A DNA stretch of 64,000 bases from Chloroflexi bacterium GWB2_49_20 (GCA_001796335.1 MGMF01000017.1:62001-126000), one strand, 5' to 3'. Shown: positions 1-9,684, numbered from the stretch's first letter. The notes: generated from the letters alone by a model not told the origin. Numbers and translations: made by a program.

Positions 1-1221
1 TGGACAGATTGGGCTGCTTATATGCGACAGGATCTGGCAACCGCTTATGCCTCCCGTTTCTCCTCGACGCAATTAAATAGCTATTTTACCAAATTCCACA
101 ATGCATCAAAGAGTAAGTTAAATATCCCGATTGGTAGTTATTCAGCTGACTGGTTCATAAGAAAATATTCTCCAGCATTGGGCAGTTGGATGACAAAGTC
201 AAATTATTGGGAAGCCCGCTACTTGCGCTATTATAATGCTGCCTGGTGGACAGCCAAACAAAAAGAACTTGGCAAGGATTTTGATATAAAAAAAATAAAA
301 GAGATTGCTAAGCAAGCCCAAATAGTGAATGGGATCGGTCGCCAATTTGAAAGCTATATTCAGGTGAAAGGACTGAGTGAGAATATCGGCTATCACCTTG
401 ACTGGAATGTTTTTACTGACGAAGGCTTTTATCAGATGTTTGGGGTTGATCCAAAGGATGAGGAAGAACCAACCCCCGTTGAACCTGATGTTTATGTGGT
501 TGTATCCGAGAAGGTTGGCAGCCAGGCATTAAGGTTGCGGGCACAGCCCAACACTATGGCAGCTGTATTGGCCGGTGAGGTTGCAGGAACGAAATTAAAG
601 ATTATGGAAGATACCCAACTTGCCAAGCCAAAAATCGGGGTGATTGGCCAATGGCTGGATGTTATGGATCCGCAAAGCCAGCAGGGTTTTGTGGCAGCCT
701 GGTTTGTGGATTTGGTGCCCTCGGAAGTTCCACAACCGCCCCCGTCTTCTCCACCTGCTGAATTATTTGTGGCTGTTACCCCTGAAGTTGGTACCTTGGG
801 TTTGCGTTTACGTTCCCAACCAAATACAACCTCGGCCACACTGGCTGGTGAAGCTGTGGGAACCAAGCTAAAAGTACTTGAACCAATCGATAAGGCAGCT
901 ACAAAGATCGGTATAGATGGACAGTGGCTAAATGTTTCTGATCCTAAAGGGATGGTGGGATACGTGGCAGCCAGATATGTGGCGAAAGTTGATCAACCTG
1001 AGCCAGTTATAGAACCCCCTCCTGAAGCAGTATCACCCCCAGGATTGATTGAACAGAAATACAAGGTCGTTGCCTCAGCTATTTGGATACGCGATAAACC
1101 AGATGGTAACAAAATTGGTTACTTATGGAAAAATGAGATCATCACTGTAACCGAAATTGCCGATAAGTGGGCGTATTTTGGCAAAGGTTGGGTGCCTATG
1201 ACTTATCTTGTTCCGGTATAA
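1..1221 (+). CDS. Secreted GH25-like / triple SH3-domain protein (5' truncated)
   Basis: The frame is open from base 1 and enters the window in mid-protein (residues WTDWAAYM...), so the true start lies upstream; the first in-frame ATG is at 22. The N-terminal ~140 residues end in a motif like the closing strand of GH25 lysozyme barrels (GYHLDWNVFTDEGFYQ), so a muramidase-like domain is possible but only its C-terminal part is visible. Two homologous SH3b repeats follow (VGSQALRLRAQPNT and VGTLGLRLRSQPNT, each closing in GxVAAxxV). A shorter third SH3-like unit ends in WVPMTYL. Pro/Glu-rich linkers separate them. Such repeats usually bind cell wall. The 3' end overlaps the convergent gene by 19 bp. 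Confidence 0.7.
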   Translation, partial: WTDWAAYMRQDLATAYASRFSSTQLNSYFTKFHNASKSKLNIPIGSYSADWFIRKYSPALGSWMTKSNYWEARYLRYYNAAWWTAKQKELGKDFDIKKIKEIAKQAQIVNGIGRQFESYIQVKGLSENIGYHLDWNVFTDEGFYQMFGVDPKDEEEPTPVEPDVYVVVSEKVGSQALRLRAQPNTMAAVLAGEVAGTKLKIMEDTQLAKPKIGVIGQWLDVMDPQSQQGFVAAWFVDLVPSEVPQPPPSSPPAELFVAVTPEVGTLGLRLRSQPNTTSATLAGEAVGTKLKVLEPIDKAATKIGIDGQWLNVSDPKGMVGYVAARYVAKVDQPEPVIEPPPEAVSPPGLIEQKYKVVASAIWIRDKPDGNKIGYLWKNEIITVTEIADKWAYFGKGWVPMTYLVPV

Positions 1222-2162
1222 GCAGATGCAAAAAGCGCCGGTTGCCCTCCTGTGTGCCAAAATAACACACGGTCAGATTTTCTGAAGTAACCTTTGTTTA
1301 CCAGGTCTAATAAACCACCAGCCGCGCGCCCGGTGTAGACCGGGTCCAGCAATAGTCCTTCATATTCTGCGAACAATTTTATGGCATTCTTTTCCAGGTC
1401 AGTGAATATTCCGTAACCTGCCTTGCAATAGTCCGCGTTGACTAGAATATCATCCGGCAGAAAATTGTGGGGCTTATTTTCCAATTCCGAGATAGCTGAT
1501 GCCAATTGTGCTACAGAAGCCTGGAGTTTTTCCCTGGGTTCGTCAATGCTGATACCCAGAATTTTTCCTTTGTAACCAAACAGGTGCGCTCCACTGGCAA
1601 GCCCTGCCTGGGTTCCTCCGGACGAGGAAGCAAAAATGATCCAATCCACTGGTACATTCTGTGAAATGAACTCCTGCATGGCATATGCATAACCCATTGA
1701 CCCAATCGGGCTTGAGCCGCCATAAGGAACAAGGTAAGGTGCCTTACCCGAGGCCGCGAGATGATCGAAAGTTTGTTGCAATACGCGCTCACGATAAGAC
1801 CTATCATCCACCCATATGATTTTAGCGCCAAAGAGCTCATCCAATAGAAGGTTAGCGCTGGGGAAGGCAGGTTTCTTACCGGTCAGGACCAGGACGCAAG
1901 CCATCCCAAAGCGCGCAGCTGCAGCCGCTGTTTGACGGCAATGGTTGGATTGTACCGCGCCAGCTGTAAGGAGGGTTTTTGCATCTCTGGAGAGAGCATC
2001 AGCCAGAAGAAATTCCAATTTGCGGGTCTTGTTTCCACCAAAAGCCAGACCAGTCTGGTCATCTCGTTTTATGAATAATTTTGGCCCTTGCAGAAATTTT
2101 GTGAGTCGTGGTAACTCTTCTACAGGTGTAGGTAAATGGGCAAAATTTATTCGAGCGACCAT
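1203..2162 (-). CDS. PLP-dependent D-cysteine desulfhydrase / ACC deaminase family
   Basis: 319 residues, full length for the D-cysteine desulfhydrase/1-aminocyclopropane-1-carboxylate deaminase branch of fold-type II PLP enzymes. The Schiff-base lysine lies in GGNKTRKLEFL near residue 45, followed by GAVQSNHCRQTAAAAA. The PLP-phosphate glycine loop is SSSGGTQAGL near residue 180, and LFWHTGGQPALF closes the protein. Family members release pyruvate, ammonia and H2S from D-cysteine, or deaminate ACC; the substrate cannot be fixed from sequence. The ATG at 2162 has an upstream AGAGGTCACC ribosome site. It lies 53 bp downstream of the second FemAB gene and may be the last gene of that operon. 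Confidence 0.85.
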   Translation of the reverse strand: MVARINFAHLPTPVEELPRLTKFLQGPKLFIKRDDQTGLAFGGNKTRKLEFLLADALSRDAKTLLTAGAVQSNHCRQTAAAAARFGMACVLVLTGKKPAFPSANLLLDELFGAKIIWVDDRSYRERVLQQTFDHLAASGKAPYLVPYGGSSPIGSMGYAYAMQEFISQNVPVDWIIFASSSGGTQAGLASGAHLFGYKGKILGISIDEPREKLQASVAQLASAISELENKPHNFLPDDILVNADYCKAGYGIFTDLEKNAIKLFAEYEGLLLDPVYTGRAAGGLLDLVNKGYFRKSDRVLFWHTGGQPALFASAYTGTR

Positions 2163-2215
2163 GGGTGACCTCTTTATGTATGATTAAAATTTCTTATTCA
2201 CTTTTCGCAAACCCA

Positions 2216-3364
2216 TTAATTTTCAAGGCTTCTTTTTGTTTGCGATTTTCCTCGCAAACGCATGAGATTTAAGATCTTTGGCAGGGTGTGAGTATAGACT
2301 TGATAGAAAAAGGGATTAGCTGGGAAATCCCACGCACCCAAAGTACGGATGACCAAGCCTCCCAGACCTTCTTTGAAGCGGAAGACCCCCCAGAGCGAGT
2401 CCTTTTCATTGAACTCGTCTGGCGCTCCCCAAAGATCATAATGCAAGCATCCAACTTCCCGGGCAAGTCTGATCGCTTCCCATTGCAGCAGGTAATTTGG
2501 CATTTTTTCCCGGTGAGCATCTCTGGACATGCCGTAAAGATAATAAGCCCGGGATGCAAAGCCAAAAACAAACACCGCTGCAACTGGTTCACTTTCTACT
2601 TCAGCGATCAGCGGTAGCGCAAACGGTGTATTATCTGATTTCGGAGCACTCATGAAACTCTTCCAAACCGTTCGATAATAACTTTCATCCCGGGTGACAA
2701 ATCCATCCCGAATGGACGTTTCGGCATACATGTTATAGAGTAAATTCAGGTCTTCCAGGGTACCCGGGCGGACGATTACACCTTTTCTGGATGCGAGGTT
2801 GATGTTATATCTCGTCTTTTGCTTGAAATTGGCTTTGATCTCATCTTCTGTAGGGGAAAGGTCGATCATGGCTGTATTACGAAACTGGATCTGGTCACTT
2901 GAGAACACCCACTTACGAGCCATAAGTTCATCTTTTACAACCAGGCCGATATCAGAATCCCGTTGTTCTTCAGTTCCCGGTATGCCTGTTCCCAAAACCA
3001 GGTCAGGATCCATTTTAATAAATATGGCGCGTTGGTCTTTGGCATAGCGTTGCAAGTCATTAAGCACTCTGTGGCGCAAACCCTGGTCCTTCCAATCCAT
3101 GACGGGTCCTTTGGGGATGTACAGGATACACAGGCGGGCTGAAAAGCCCTTGATGGGGACGACGCGTTTCAGGATAATGGCTGCAGCCACAATAAACCCG
3201 CCACCTGAATTATCCGCTTGGGACGCCTCCCAGATAAATGGAATCGGTTTCCAACCGTATATTGCCTTCACGTCAGCCCATTCCCAGCTTTGAAGGATGT
3301 GTGAGTTGGGCAATTCGGAAACCAACTTATTCCACTCTGAGGGTTGTCCTGAAAAAGCTTTCAT
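2216..3364 (-). CDS. FemAB-family peptidyltransferase, copy 2
   Basis: 382 residues from the ATG at 3364. That start overlaps the preceding TGA by one base (TGATG), which indicates translational coupling; the frame stays open further upstream but would run inside the neighbour. FemAB/FemX proteins use aminoacyl-tRNA to add amino acids to the lipid-linked peptidoglycan peptide. Features shared with the upstream copy: HILQSWEWADVKAIYGW at the N terminus, KQKTRYNINLASRKGV in the middle, and YLLQWEAIRLA plus YDLWGAPDE near the C terminus, two halves of a duplicated GNAT fold. Substrate is unknown. The tail is basic (LRGKSQTKRSLEN). Confidence 0.82.
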   Translation of the reverse strand: MKAFSGQPSEWNKLVSELPNSHILQSWEWADVKAIYGWKPIPFIWEASQADNSGGGFIVAAAIILKRVVPIKGFSARLCILYIPKGPVMDWKDQGLRHRVLNDLQRYAKDQRAIFIKMDPDLVLGTGIPGTEEQRDSDIGLVVKDELMARKWVFSSDQIQFRNTAMIDLSPTEDEIKANFKQKTRYNINLASRKGVIVRPGTLEDLNLLYNMYAETSIRDGFVTRDESYYRTVWKSFMSAPKSDNTPFALPLIAEVESEPVAAVFVFGFASRAYYLYGMSRDAHREKMPNYLLQWEAIRLAREVGCLHYDLWGAPDEFNEKDSLWGVFRFKEGLGGLVIRTLGAWDFPANPFFYQVYTHTLPKILNLMRLRGKSQTKRSLEN

Positions 3365-4371
3365 CAAGCGGCTTCCCTGCCGGCCATGCGCCAAAGATAA
3401 AAGGAATATAGGAACGGTTGATACACCTTGTCCATTGCTTGAACTGACCGTTTTATCTCTCCACCAAAACCTCGCTTGAACCTGTAAACACCCCACAATC
3501 CAGAATTTCTTTTCATGAACTCAGCTTCAAGAATCTCTTCTTTTTCGTCTGGAATACCCCATAAATCATATTCCTGGCAACCTCGCTTTGAAGCCCAGCG
3601 CATGGCCTCCCATTGCAGCAGATAAGCAGGCATACGGTTCCGTTCATTATCCGTCGAAGCCCCATAGACATACCAGGCTCTTTTACCATGCGCAAATACC
3701 ATGATGGATGCCAGGGGTTGGTTGTCATATTTGGCAACCAGTAATTCGCACATCCCGGCCGGGGAGAATAAGTCAAAGGCGCGCTGGTAATAATCCAGTG
3801 AATGCACGCCAAATCCATCTCTGCCTCCGGTGGCAGTCATCATTTTATGAAAGGCAGGAATGTCGTTCCATGCTTGAACGATCACTTCCTTTTTGGAGGC
3901 CAATTTGATGTTATATCTGGTTTTTGGGTGCATTTTCTGGAGGAGTTCGGACTCACTTCCATCTAAATTGACAATGATGGTTTTAAGAGGTTGGATATTG
4001 AATCGGCTGATTGTGAAGCCGGGAAATTCACTTGTCTGGAATGGTTGATTTTCCTGCAAAGCATCCGGTTCAACTTTTAGAAATATGGCTTTGTGCTCAT
4101 GGCAGGTTTTATCAACTTCAGACCAAATGTGACCTGGATTCTCTCCAATAGGACCTTTGGGAACGTAAGCTATTGTCAAACCAAACGGGAGTTTACGAAA
4201 AAGGATCTGTGCACCGGCACAACCATTCACAATTCTAACCGCATCCCAACCAAAGGCGGCCTTTAGTTCACCCCACTCACCAGTTTGCATAAAGTGGGCT
4301 TTTGGGTAATTCGAAATGAATCGATTCCATTCATTTAGAGAAAGCAAGGGCATTGTGGATTTCTCAGACAA
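3364..4371 (-). CDS. FemAB-family peptidyltransferase, copy 1
   Basis: 335 residues, a little shorter than staphylococcal FemA/FemB. It has the same landmarks as the next gene: HFMQTGEWGELKAAFGW, HPKTRYNIKLASKKEV, PAYLLQWEAMRWA and YDLWGIPDEKEE. The long coiled-coil insertion of FemA is not evident. Its start overlaps the end of the dehydratase gene by 8 bp, so it is translated within the glycan operon. The likely role is addition of amino acids to the peptidoglycan stem peptide, or aminoacylation of another envelope precursor, on the cytoplasmic side. The similarity between the two copies suggests an old tandem duplication with divergence. Confidence 0.82.
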   Translation of the reverse strand: MSEKSTMPLLSLNEWNRFISNYPKAHFMQTGEWGELKAAFGWDAVRIVNGCAGAQILFRKLPFGLTIAYVPKGPIGENPGHIWSEVDKTCHEHKAIFLKVEPDALQENQPFQTSEFPGFTISRFNIQPLKTIIVNLDGSESELLQKMHPKTRYNIKLASKKEVIVQAWNDIPAFHKMMTATGGRDGFGVHSLDYYQRAFDLFSPAGMCELLVAKYDNQPLASIMVFAHGKRAWYVYGASTDNERNRMPAYLLQWEAMRWASKRGCQEYDLWGIPDEKEEILEAEFMKRNSGLWGVYRFKRGFGGEIKRSVQAMDKVYQPFLYSFYLWRMAGREAA

Positions 4372-6262
4372 CAGAGGTCATATCTGGAGAAGACATAACC
4401 CGAACATTTGCACTCGGAATGGCTGAATCCAATAGATCCAGAATGGTGGTTGTATCACCAGATTGTGCCAGGGTGTGTAGCTGGTCAATTGTGGCTGACA
4501 GGGAATTGTTCATCAAGTACTCTTCTTCTGCCAGACGGAAGACTTCTTCATGGGCGGTGGGCTGGTAATGTACACCTTCCTCCCAGAGATCTTCGCTAAG
4601 CTTTTCACCTGGACGTATCCCGGTAAATATTATCTCGATGTCTTTTCCAGGCTCTAGGCCGGACAGGCGTATTAGATCCTCCGCCAGATCAAGAATTCGA
4701 ATAGGTTTACCCATGTTCAACAAGAACACCTCTCCGCCTTTTCCCATGGCTGCAGCTTGCAGTACCAGGTGAACGGCTTCGGGGATGGTCATAAAGTAGC
4801 GCATCATCTCGGGGTGGGTGATGGTGATTGGACCTCCCTTGGCGATCTGGTTTTTAAACAATGGCACAACACTGCCGCGGCTGCCTAATACATTTCCAAA
4901 GCGCACAACTGAAAAAGCGCATCCTGAGCGCTGCGCTGCTTCCAGGACAACCATTTCTGCCATACGTTTGGTTGCACCCATAACACTGATAGGGCGAATT
5001 GCTTTGTCGGTTGAGATCATGACCAGGCGATCCACCTTGCTGGCAACAGCGGCATCAACGACATTTCTGGTGCCAATGATGTTGTTGGTGATGGCATCTT
5101 CGATATTGGCTTCCATCATGGGGACATGTTTATGTGCGGCTGCATGAAAAACCACTTGTGGATGGAGAGACTCGAATACATTTTGCAGGCGCGGAAGATC
5201 CCGTATATCTGCAATGATCGGTCGGATGGAAAGAGTGGGGTTATCATCCAGTAATTCCAGTAAAGTCTCAAAAATGGAATTTTCACCATGTCCAAGGATA
5301 TCCAGTTCAGCAGGTTGCCAATGAGCTATTTGCCGGCAAAGCTCACGACCGATGGATCCTCCAGCGCCTGTCACCAGGACACGTTTATCGCGTAAACTAT
5401 CTCCAACCAAACCTATATCCAGTCTGGCTGGTTGGCGGCGTAGCAAGTCGGTAATATCAACTTCTCTCAGCCGGTTTACGCTGACATTCCCGCCGATCAA
5501 TTCAAAGATCCCGGGCATGGTGCGAAATGCAACACCTTTTAACCTGCAAATATCCGAAACCTGGCGAACGATATTACCCCCTGCGCTTGGGATTGCAATG
5601 ATAACCTCATCCACATGGTGGGTGTTCAAAACCCGCCCAAGGTCAGCCAGGGTTCCAACCACTCGAACGCCATGAATATGCTGTTTCTGTTTGTCAGGGT
5701 CATCATCCAGATATCCAATTGGAAGTAGGTTTAATTGGGGGTTTTTTTGCATCTCTCGAACAACAAGAGCACCAGCATCCCCAGCCCCGATGACAAGGAC
5801 ATACTTGACCGAGTCATTATGCATGATCCTGGTAACGGATCCTCGGGTTTCTGAGATGAGACGCAAAGCAAGCCGAAAACCTCCAATGGCGATTATCGAG
5901 AGCAACCAATCGATGATTATTATGGATCTAGGTAGGCCTGGTTGGATGAGTCGTAAAGAATAAAAAAAGATGGTAATAACAGCCAGAACTCCAGAAGCGA
6001 TGGTTACAGCATAACTGATCAGGATCAGTTCCCGTGTACTGGCATATGCCCAAAGACGGCGATATAAACCAAAAAAAGAATAAATGATCGGCTTGACCAC
6101 CAGGCTGATTCCTATCATCCAATAGGCGACCGGCAGGTAGAAAAAGAAAAATGATCCTTCCAGCCTTAACGCAAAGGAGATAAAAATCGTGGCAATTGTT
6201 AGGAGTAAATCCCCAACCAGCACAAAACGGTTATTGATATTCAGTCTGGGTTTTGTAGGCAT
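4364..6262 (-). CDS. Membrane-bound NDP-sugar 4,6-dehydratase (CapD/WbpM/PglF type)
   Basis: 632 residues from the ATG at 6262; an ATG at 6274 is also in frame. Four hydrophobic segments fill the first ~130 residues. A first Rossmann-like domain (VLVIGAGDAGALVVREM) follows, then the catalytic SDR domain from about residue 295 (VLVTGAGGSIGRELCRQ). The catalytic stretch is STDKAIRPISVMGATKR: Met stands where classical SDRs have Tyr, which is the normal arrangement in the PglF/FlaA1 group. Such enzymes convert UDP-GlcNAc to the 4-keto-6-deoxy sugar that starts synthesis of unusual acetamido sugars. The gene overlaps both the epimerase gene upstream and the FemAB gene downstream. Confidence 0.88.
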   Translation of the reverse strand: MPTKPRLNINNRFVLVGDLLLTIATIFISFALRLEGSFFFFYLPVAYWMIGISLVVKPIIYSFFGLYRRLWAYASTRELILISYAVTIASGVLAVITIFFYSLRLIQPGLPRSIIIIDWLLSIIAIGGFRLALRLISETRGSVTRIMHNDSVKYVLVIGAGDAGALVVREMQKNPQLNLLPIGYLDDDPDKQKQHIHGVRVVGTLADLGRVLNTHHVDEVIIAIPSAGGNIVRQVSDICRLKGVAFRTMPGIFELIGGNVSVNRLREVDITDLLRRQPARLDIGLVGDSLRDKRVLVTGAGGSIGRELCRQIAHWQPAELDILGHGENSIFETLLELLDDNPTLSIRPIIADIRDLPRLQNVFESLHPQVVFHAAAHKHVPMMEANIEDAITNNIIGTRNVVDAAVASKVDRLVMISTDKAIRPISVMGATKRMAEMVVLEAAQRSGCAFSVVRFGNVLGSRGSVVPLFKNQIAKGGPITITHPEMMRYFMTIPEAVHLVLQAAAMGKGGEVFLLNMGKPIRILDLAEDLIRLSGLEPGKDIEIIFTGIRPGEKLSEDLWEEGVHYQPTAHEEVFRLAEEEYLMNNSLSATIDQLHTLAQSGDTTTILDLLDSAIPSANVRVMSSPDMTSVV

Positions 6263-7188
6263 GCACGCATCCATTCAATAGTATTTACCAGGCCCTGTTT
6301 CAGTGTTGTCTGTGGTTGAAAGCCCAGGATCTCTTTGGCCCGCATGGGATTTCCCAAGGAACGATATATATCTCCTGCGCGAAGTGGAGCGAATTGCGGG
6401 TCAATGGATCTTGGGAATATCTCCCGGAGGGTATCCACAAGCAATTGAACGCTGGTTTCGACGCCTGTGCAGATATTTATAACCTGCCCTGCAGCATCAG
6501 GGTGTTCTGCTGCCAGTAAATTGGCGTGGACAACATCCTGGACATAAATTAAATCGCGGGTTTGGCCTCCATCACCGAATATTGTTATAGCCTGATTGGA
6601 TAAAAGTCGACGGATGAAGATTGGTATGGCAGCAGCATATTGGGAATCGGGTGCCTGCCTTGGACCAAACACATTAAAGTAACGCAGGGCAACCACCTCT
6701 ATTCCAAAAGAACGCGTATACATACCCGCATAAATCTCATTGATTAACTTGGATGCTGCATATGGTGAGAGTGGTTTAAGTTTGGTCTCCTCAGACAGTT
6801 GGATCGCCTGCGAATCACCATAAACCGCTGCACTTGAAGCCAGGACAATACGTTTTACTCCTGCTTTGCGAGCTTCTTCCAGTAAATTTTCGGTTCCTCT
6901 AACATTAATATCATAGCATAATTCGGGTTCAAGAATGGATTGGGGGTTTGATACAAAGGCAGCTTCATGGAAAATGACATCAATGCTTTGAACTGCCTGG
7001 TGGACGTCGGCAGGGTTTCGCAAGTCACCATCCAAAACCTCAAGTTTACCTTGTAACTCGGATAAATTTTCCCTTTTTCCAGATGAAAAATTATCAAGAA
7101 CGCGTACATGCGAATTGTTTTGGAGTAGTTTTTGTACGATGTGTGAACCGATGAAACCGGCTCCACCCGTGACCAGGTAGGATGTCAT
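6241..7188 (-). CDS. NAD-dependent NDP-sugar epimerase (GalE/WbpP-like)
   Basis: 315 residues from the ATG at 7188, two bases beyond the TAG of the sugar transferase. The frame is open upstream, but the Rossmann motif TGGAGFIGSHIV directly after MTSYLV fixes the start. The catalytic set is present: Ser in LASSAAVYGD and the YAASK Tyr/Lys pair. RYFNVFGPRQ and GDGGQTRDLIYVQDV are typical of UDP-glucose/UDP-GlcNAc 4-epimerases and related extended SDRs. Which hexose is epimerised cannot be told. It probably supplies the sugar nucleotide loaded by the adjacent polyprenyl-phosphate transferase, or modifies the glycan repeat unit. Confidence 0.87.
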   Translation of the reverse strand: MTSYLVTGGAGFIGSHIVQKLLQNNSHVRVLDNFSSGKRENLSELQGKLEVLDGDLRNPADVHQAVQSIDVIFHEAAFVSNPQSILEPELCYDINVRGTENLLEEARKAGVKRIVLASSAAVYGDSQAIQLSEETKLKPLSPYAASKLINEIYAGMYTRSFGIEVVALRYFNVFGPRQAPDSQYAAAIPIFIRRLLSNQAITIFGDGGQTRDLIYVQDVVHANLLAAEHPDAAGQVINICTGVETSVQLLVDTLREIFPRSIDPQFAPLRAGDIYRSLGNPMRAKEILGFQPQTTLKQGLVNTIEWMRACLQNPD

Positions 7189-7189
7189 A

Positions 7190-8635
7190 CTATCTGCCTC
7201 GAAAATGAAGTACTTGCCCGACAGTACGCAAAAGGATGATAAGATCCATGAATAAATTACGGTGCTTGAGGTAATACAAGTCATATTCAAGCTTGATAGC
7301 CATTTCTTCAACGGTGGCATAATAGCTGTAATTTACTTGCGCCCAACCGGTGATACCTGGTTTTACCTGCAGGCGCGCCCGATAGAAGGGGATTTGTTTC
7401 TGAAATTCAGAGATCCATGCGGGTCTTTCAGAGCGGGGACCTACCAGGCTCATGACACCTTGCAAAACATTAAGGAATTGCGGCAATTCGTCAATATGAG
7501 TTTTCCGCAGAATGTTACCGATTTTGGTTATGCGGGTGTCATTCTCCTGGGTCAGTTGAACTTTACCATCCTTTTCAGCATCCTGATACATGGTTCGGAA
7601 CTTTAACATCTGATAAGGTTTACCACCTTTTCCCGAACGTGTTTGCACATAAGTGATCGGAAATCCACTGTCCAGGAAAATTAATAGTGCAATAAGGGGG
7701 TAAAACAATAAAAAAATAAGTGTTCCGACAAATCCCCCGACCATATCAAGTGCACGTTTACCAAGCTCGTAAAATTTGCTGACACGTGCTTCATCCACAA
7801 AAGATCTGATGATCCAATCGGCTTCCAGGTGATGAATGGGAACACGTCCCAGAAGCTCTTCGTATGTAGATGGCATTTGAGAGATCTCCAGGCCGCGTTC
7901 CTGGGCATCCAAAATTTCCTGGAAAGTCTCACCGCTCATTTGTCCGGATATGGCGATCACCATCTCGGATATATCATACTTGTTAATGGTTTCAAGTAAA
8001 TTTTCGCTGGTATTAAGAACTGGAAGATCTTCTATCAGGGTATTTGCCTTGATTGGGTCATCATCAATGAAACCGACAAGAAGAAAAGGTTTGACCGCCA
8101 TTTTATTGTAGGCTTGGGCTAATGTATTTCCGGTTACCCCGGCTCCCATTATAGCCACACGCCGGATGGCAGAAGGGGCAGTAAAAATCTTAATATAGAT
8201 CCAACGCCAAATTATAGATAAGACAGATGCATTGATCAAAAAGATGCCAACACCTATCCGTGGTAAAGAACCTTTTGGAGAGAGAAGATAAATGAAGGAG
8301 TAAAGAATTATGCTAGCCAGACTGGTTATAAATATTCCTCGCAAAGTTGAAACCCAATTATTGGCAATGCGAACATCGTACAGGTCAATCATCAATAACA
8401 ACCAGATAAGCGGCAAAAAGTAAAACCATAATTGAACGCGTTGTTTCAGGAAATCCATGGAGAAATTCAACCATTCATCCGGGAGTGTCCCCCAGATGTA
8501 CAAAGCTGAATAAAACGCCAACAGGGCAATAAAGAGATCGCCAAGTATTAAAATTGTACGTTGTTCATCCGGGCGAAAACGCCATCTGGCTGATTTTATC
8601 TTTGAATTCTTTTTAGATTGCGTAGGTGTACTCAA
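7190..8635 (-). CDS. Polyprenyl-phosphate glycosylphosphotransferase (initiating sugar transferase)
   Basis: 481 residues, standard for the WbaP/WcaJ type. Four N-terminal membrane spans lie within roughly residues 30-140. A nucleotide-binding-like soluble domain follows (VAIMGAGVTGNTLAQAY). The catalytic bacterial sugar transferase domain covers the last ~200 residues: the KRALDMVGG re-entrant helix, PYQMLKFRTM, THIDELPQFLNVLQG, SLVGPRSERP and PGITGWAQVNY. The enzyme transfers a sugar-1-phosphate from a UDP-sugar to undecaprenyl phosphate on the inner membrane face and starts surface-glycan synthesis. Its ATG overlaps the stop of the upstream glycosyltransferase gene by 4 bp. Confidence 0.9.
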   Translation of the reverse strand: MSTPTQSKKNSKIKSARWRFRPDEQRTILILGDLFIALLAFYSALYIWGTLPDEWLNFSMDFLKQRVQLWFYFLPLIWLLLMIDLYDVRIANNWVSTLRGIFITSLASIILYSFIYLLSPKGSLPRIGVGIFLINASVLSIIWRWIYIKIFTAPSAIRRVAIMGAGVTGNTLAQAYNKMAVKPFLLVGFIDDDPIKANTLIEDLPVLNTSENLLETINKYDISEMVIAISGQMSGETFQEILDAQERGLEISQMPSTYEELLGRVPIHHLEADWIIRSFVDEARVSKFYELGKRALDMVGGFVGTLIFLLFYPLIALLIFLDSGFPITYVQTRSGKGGKPYQMLKFRTMYQDAEKDGKVQLTQENDTRITKIGNILRKTHIDELPQFLNVLQGVMSLVGPRSERPAWISEFQKQIPFYRARLQVKPGITGWAQVNYSYYATVEEMAIKLEYDLYYLKHRNLFMDLIILLRTVGQVLHFRGR

Positions 8636-9678
8636 ATCTTTAAATCCATTTTAATTGATGAATTACCGTTTATCATACTCCATAATAATCCTAAACCCCA
8701 TGAAATATGCATGGTGGCTATGGCTGCAGGGATTCCGAAAACCAAATTCAAATTATTTTCTCTCAAGCAAGCTTGATAACTGGCAACCAGCAATATGAGA
8801 CTGTATATGATCAATTCTCCGACCGGGATAACCCAGAGTGGATGATAAACAATTGCTGCAACGATAACCAGGATCAGGCTTATTACGAACAATGGAGGTA
8901 ATGCCTGCCTCCATCGTAATGTTTTTGGCGATCTGCGCAGCATTTTCCATTTCCAATATCCATATCGCCAATATTGTTTTGCAAGCGCTGGTAAGGATGC
9001 GCGTGCGAAATATTGGGAGCGAATTTTGGGATCCAGCCAAATTCGGCCGCCTGATTCCAGGATACGGGTATTGAACTCATAATCCTCATTGGTTAATAAG
9101 CTTTCATTAAAAAAACCTATAAGCGCCAGAATTTCACGCTTGAAGGCTCCAAAAGGTACAGTCTCTACGTAAGCAGGTTTGGTGGCATGACGATATAAGG
9201 CATCTCCCACGGCGATAGGCAGCGCAGCCGCCCTGGCAATGGATTGAGCTATCCAGGTTTGATCTCCTGGCAGGATCTCCCAAACCCCTCCCACATTCTC
9301 GCCCAACCCTGTTGTAAGCGCTTCTACACACCTTTCGATATAGTCGGGATAGGGTAGGGAGTGTGCGTCGATCCGAATGATGATATCTCCATGGGAGGCC
9401 AGGATGGCCAGATTAAGCCCGGAAGGAATGCTGCGTTTGGGGTTATCAATCACCTGGACCTTTAAATCGGGGGAGGCTAAGGTAAACTTTTCAATAATGA
9501 CACGAGTGTTGTCAGTGGAAAGACCATCGGCGATAACAATCTCAATACTGTTGTGTGGATAAGTTTGTGCATATAAGGCAGAAAGCAAAGAGCGGATTCG
9601 CTTTTGCTCGTTGTAGCAGGGAATTATTACTGAAACAAGTTGCATTTTGTTTTTATGTGGATTTATAGAATATTCCAA
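8632..9678 (-). CDS. Family 2 glycosyltransferase with C-terminal membrane spans
   Basis: 348 residues from a TTG at 9678; an ATG at 9645 (MQLVSVIIPCYNEQ) is an alternative that keeps the whole catalytic domain. GT-A landmarks: VSVIIPCYNEQKRIRSL, IVIADGLSTDNT, the DXD-like IIRIDAHS, and NEDYEFNTRI as the ED general-base region. The C terminus carries about three hydrophobic segments (for example LFVISLILVIVAAIVY). It resembles SuccA/ExoA-type enzymes that elongate lipid-linked exopolysaccharide units. As first gene of the minus-strand glycan operon, its promoter should lie in or beyond the kinase remnant just upstream. Confidence 0.85.
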   Translation of the reverse strand: MEYSINPHKNKMQLVSVIIPCYNEQKRIRSLLSALYAQTYPHNSIEIVIADGLSTDNTRVIIEKFTLASPDLKVQVIDNPKRSIPSGLNLAILASHGDIIIRIDAHSLPYPDYIERCVEALTTGLGENVGGVWEILPGDQTWIAQSIARAAALPIAVGDALYRHATKPAYVETVPFGAFKREILALIGFFNESLLTNEDYEFNTRILESGGRIWLDPKIRSQYFARASLPALAKQYWRYGYWKWKMLRRSPKTLRWRQALPPLFVISLILVIVAAIVYHPLWVIPVGELIIYSLILLVASYQACLRENNLNLVFGIPAAIATMHISWGLGLLWSMINGNSSIKMDLKI

Positions 9679-9684
9679 TTCTTT

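Noticed and set aside
4364-6262. Inactive dehydratase because the SDR Tyr is missing
   Set aside because: Met at that position in STDKA..VMGATKR is the normal state of active PglF/FlaA1-type enzymes.
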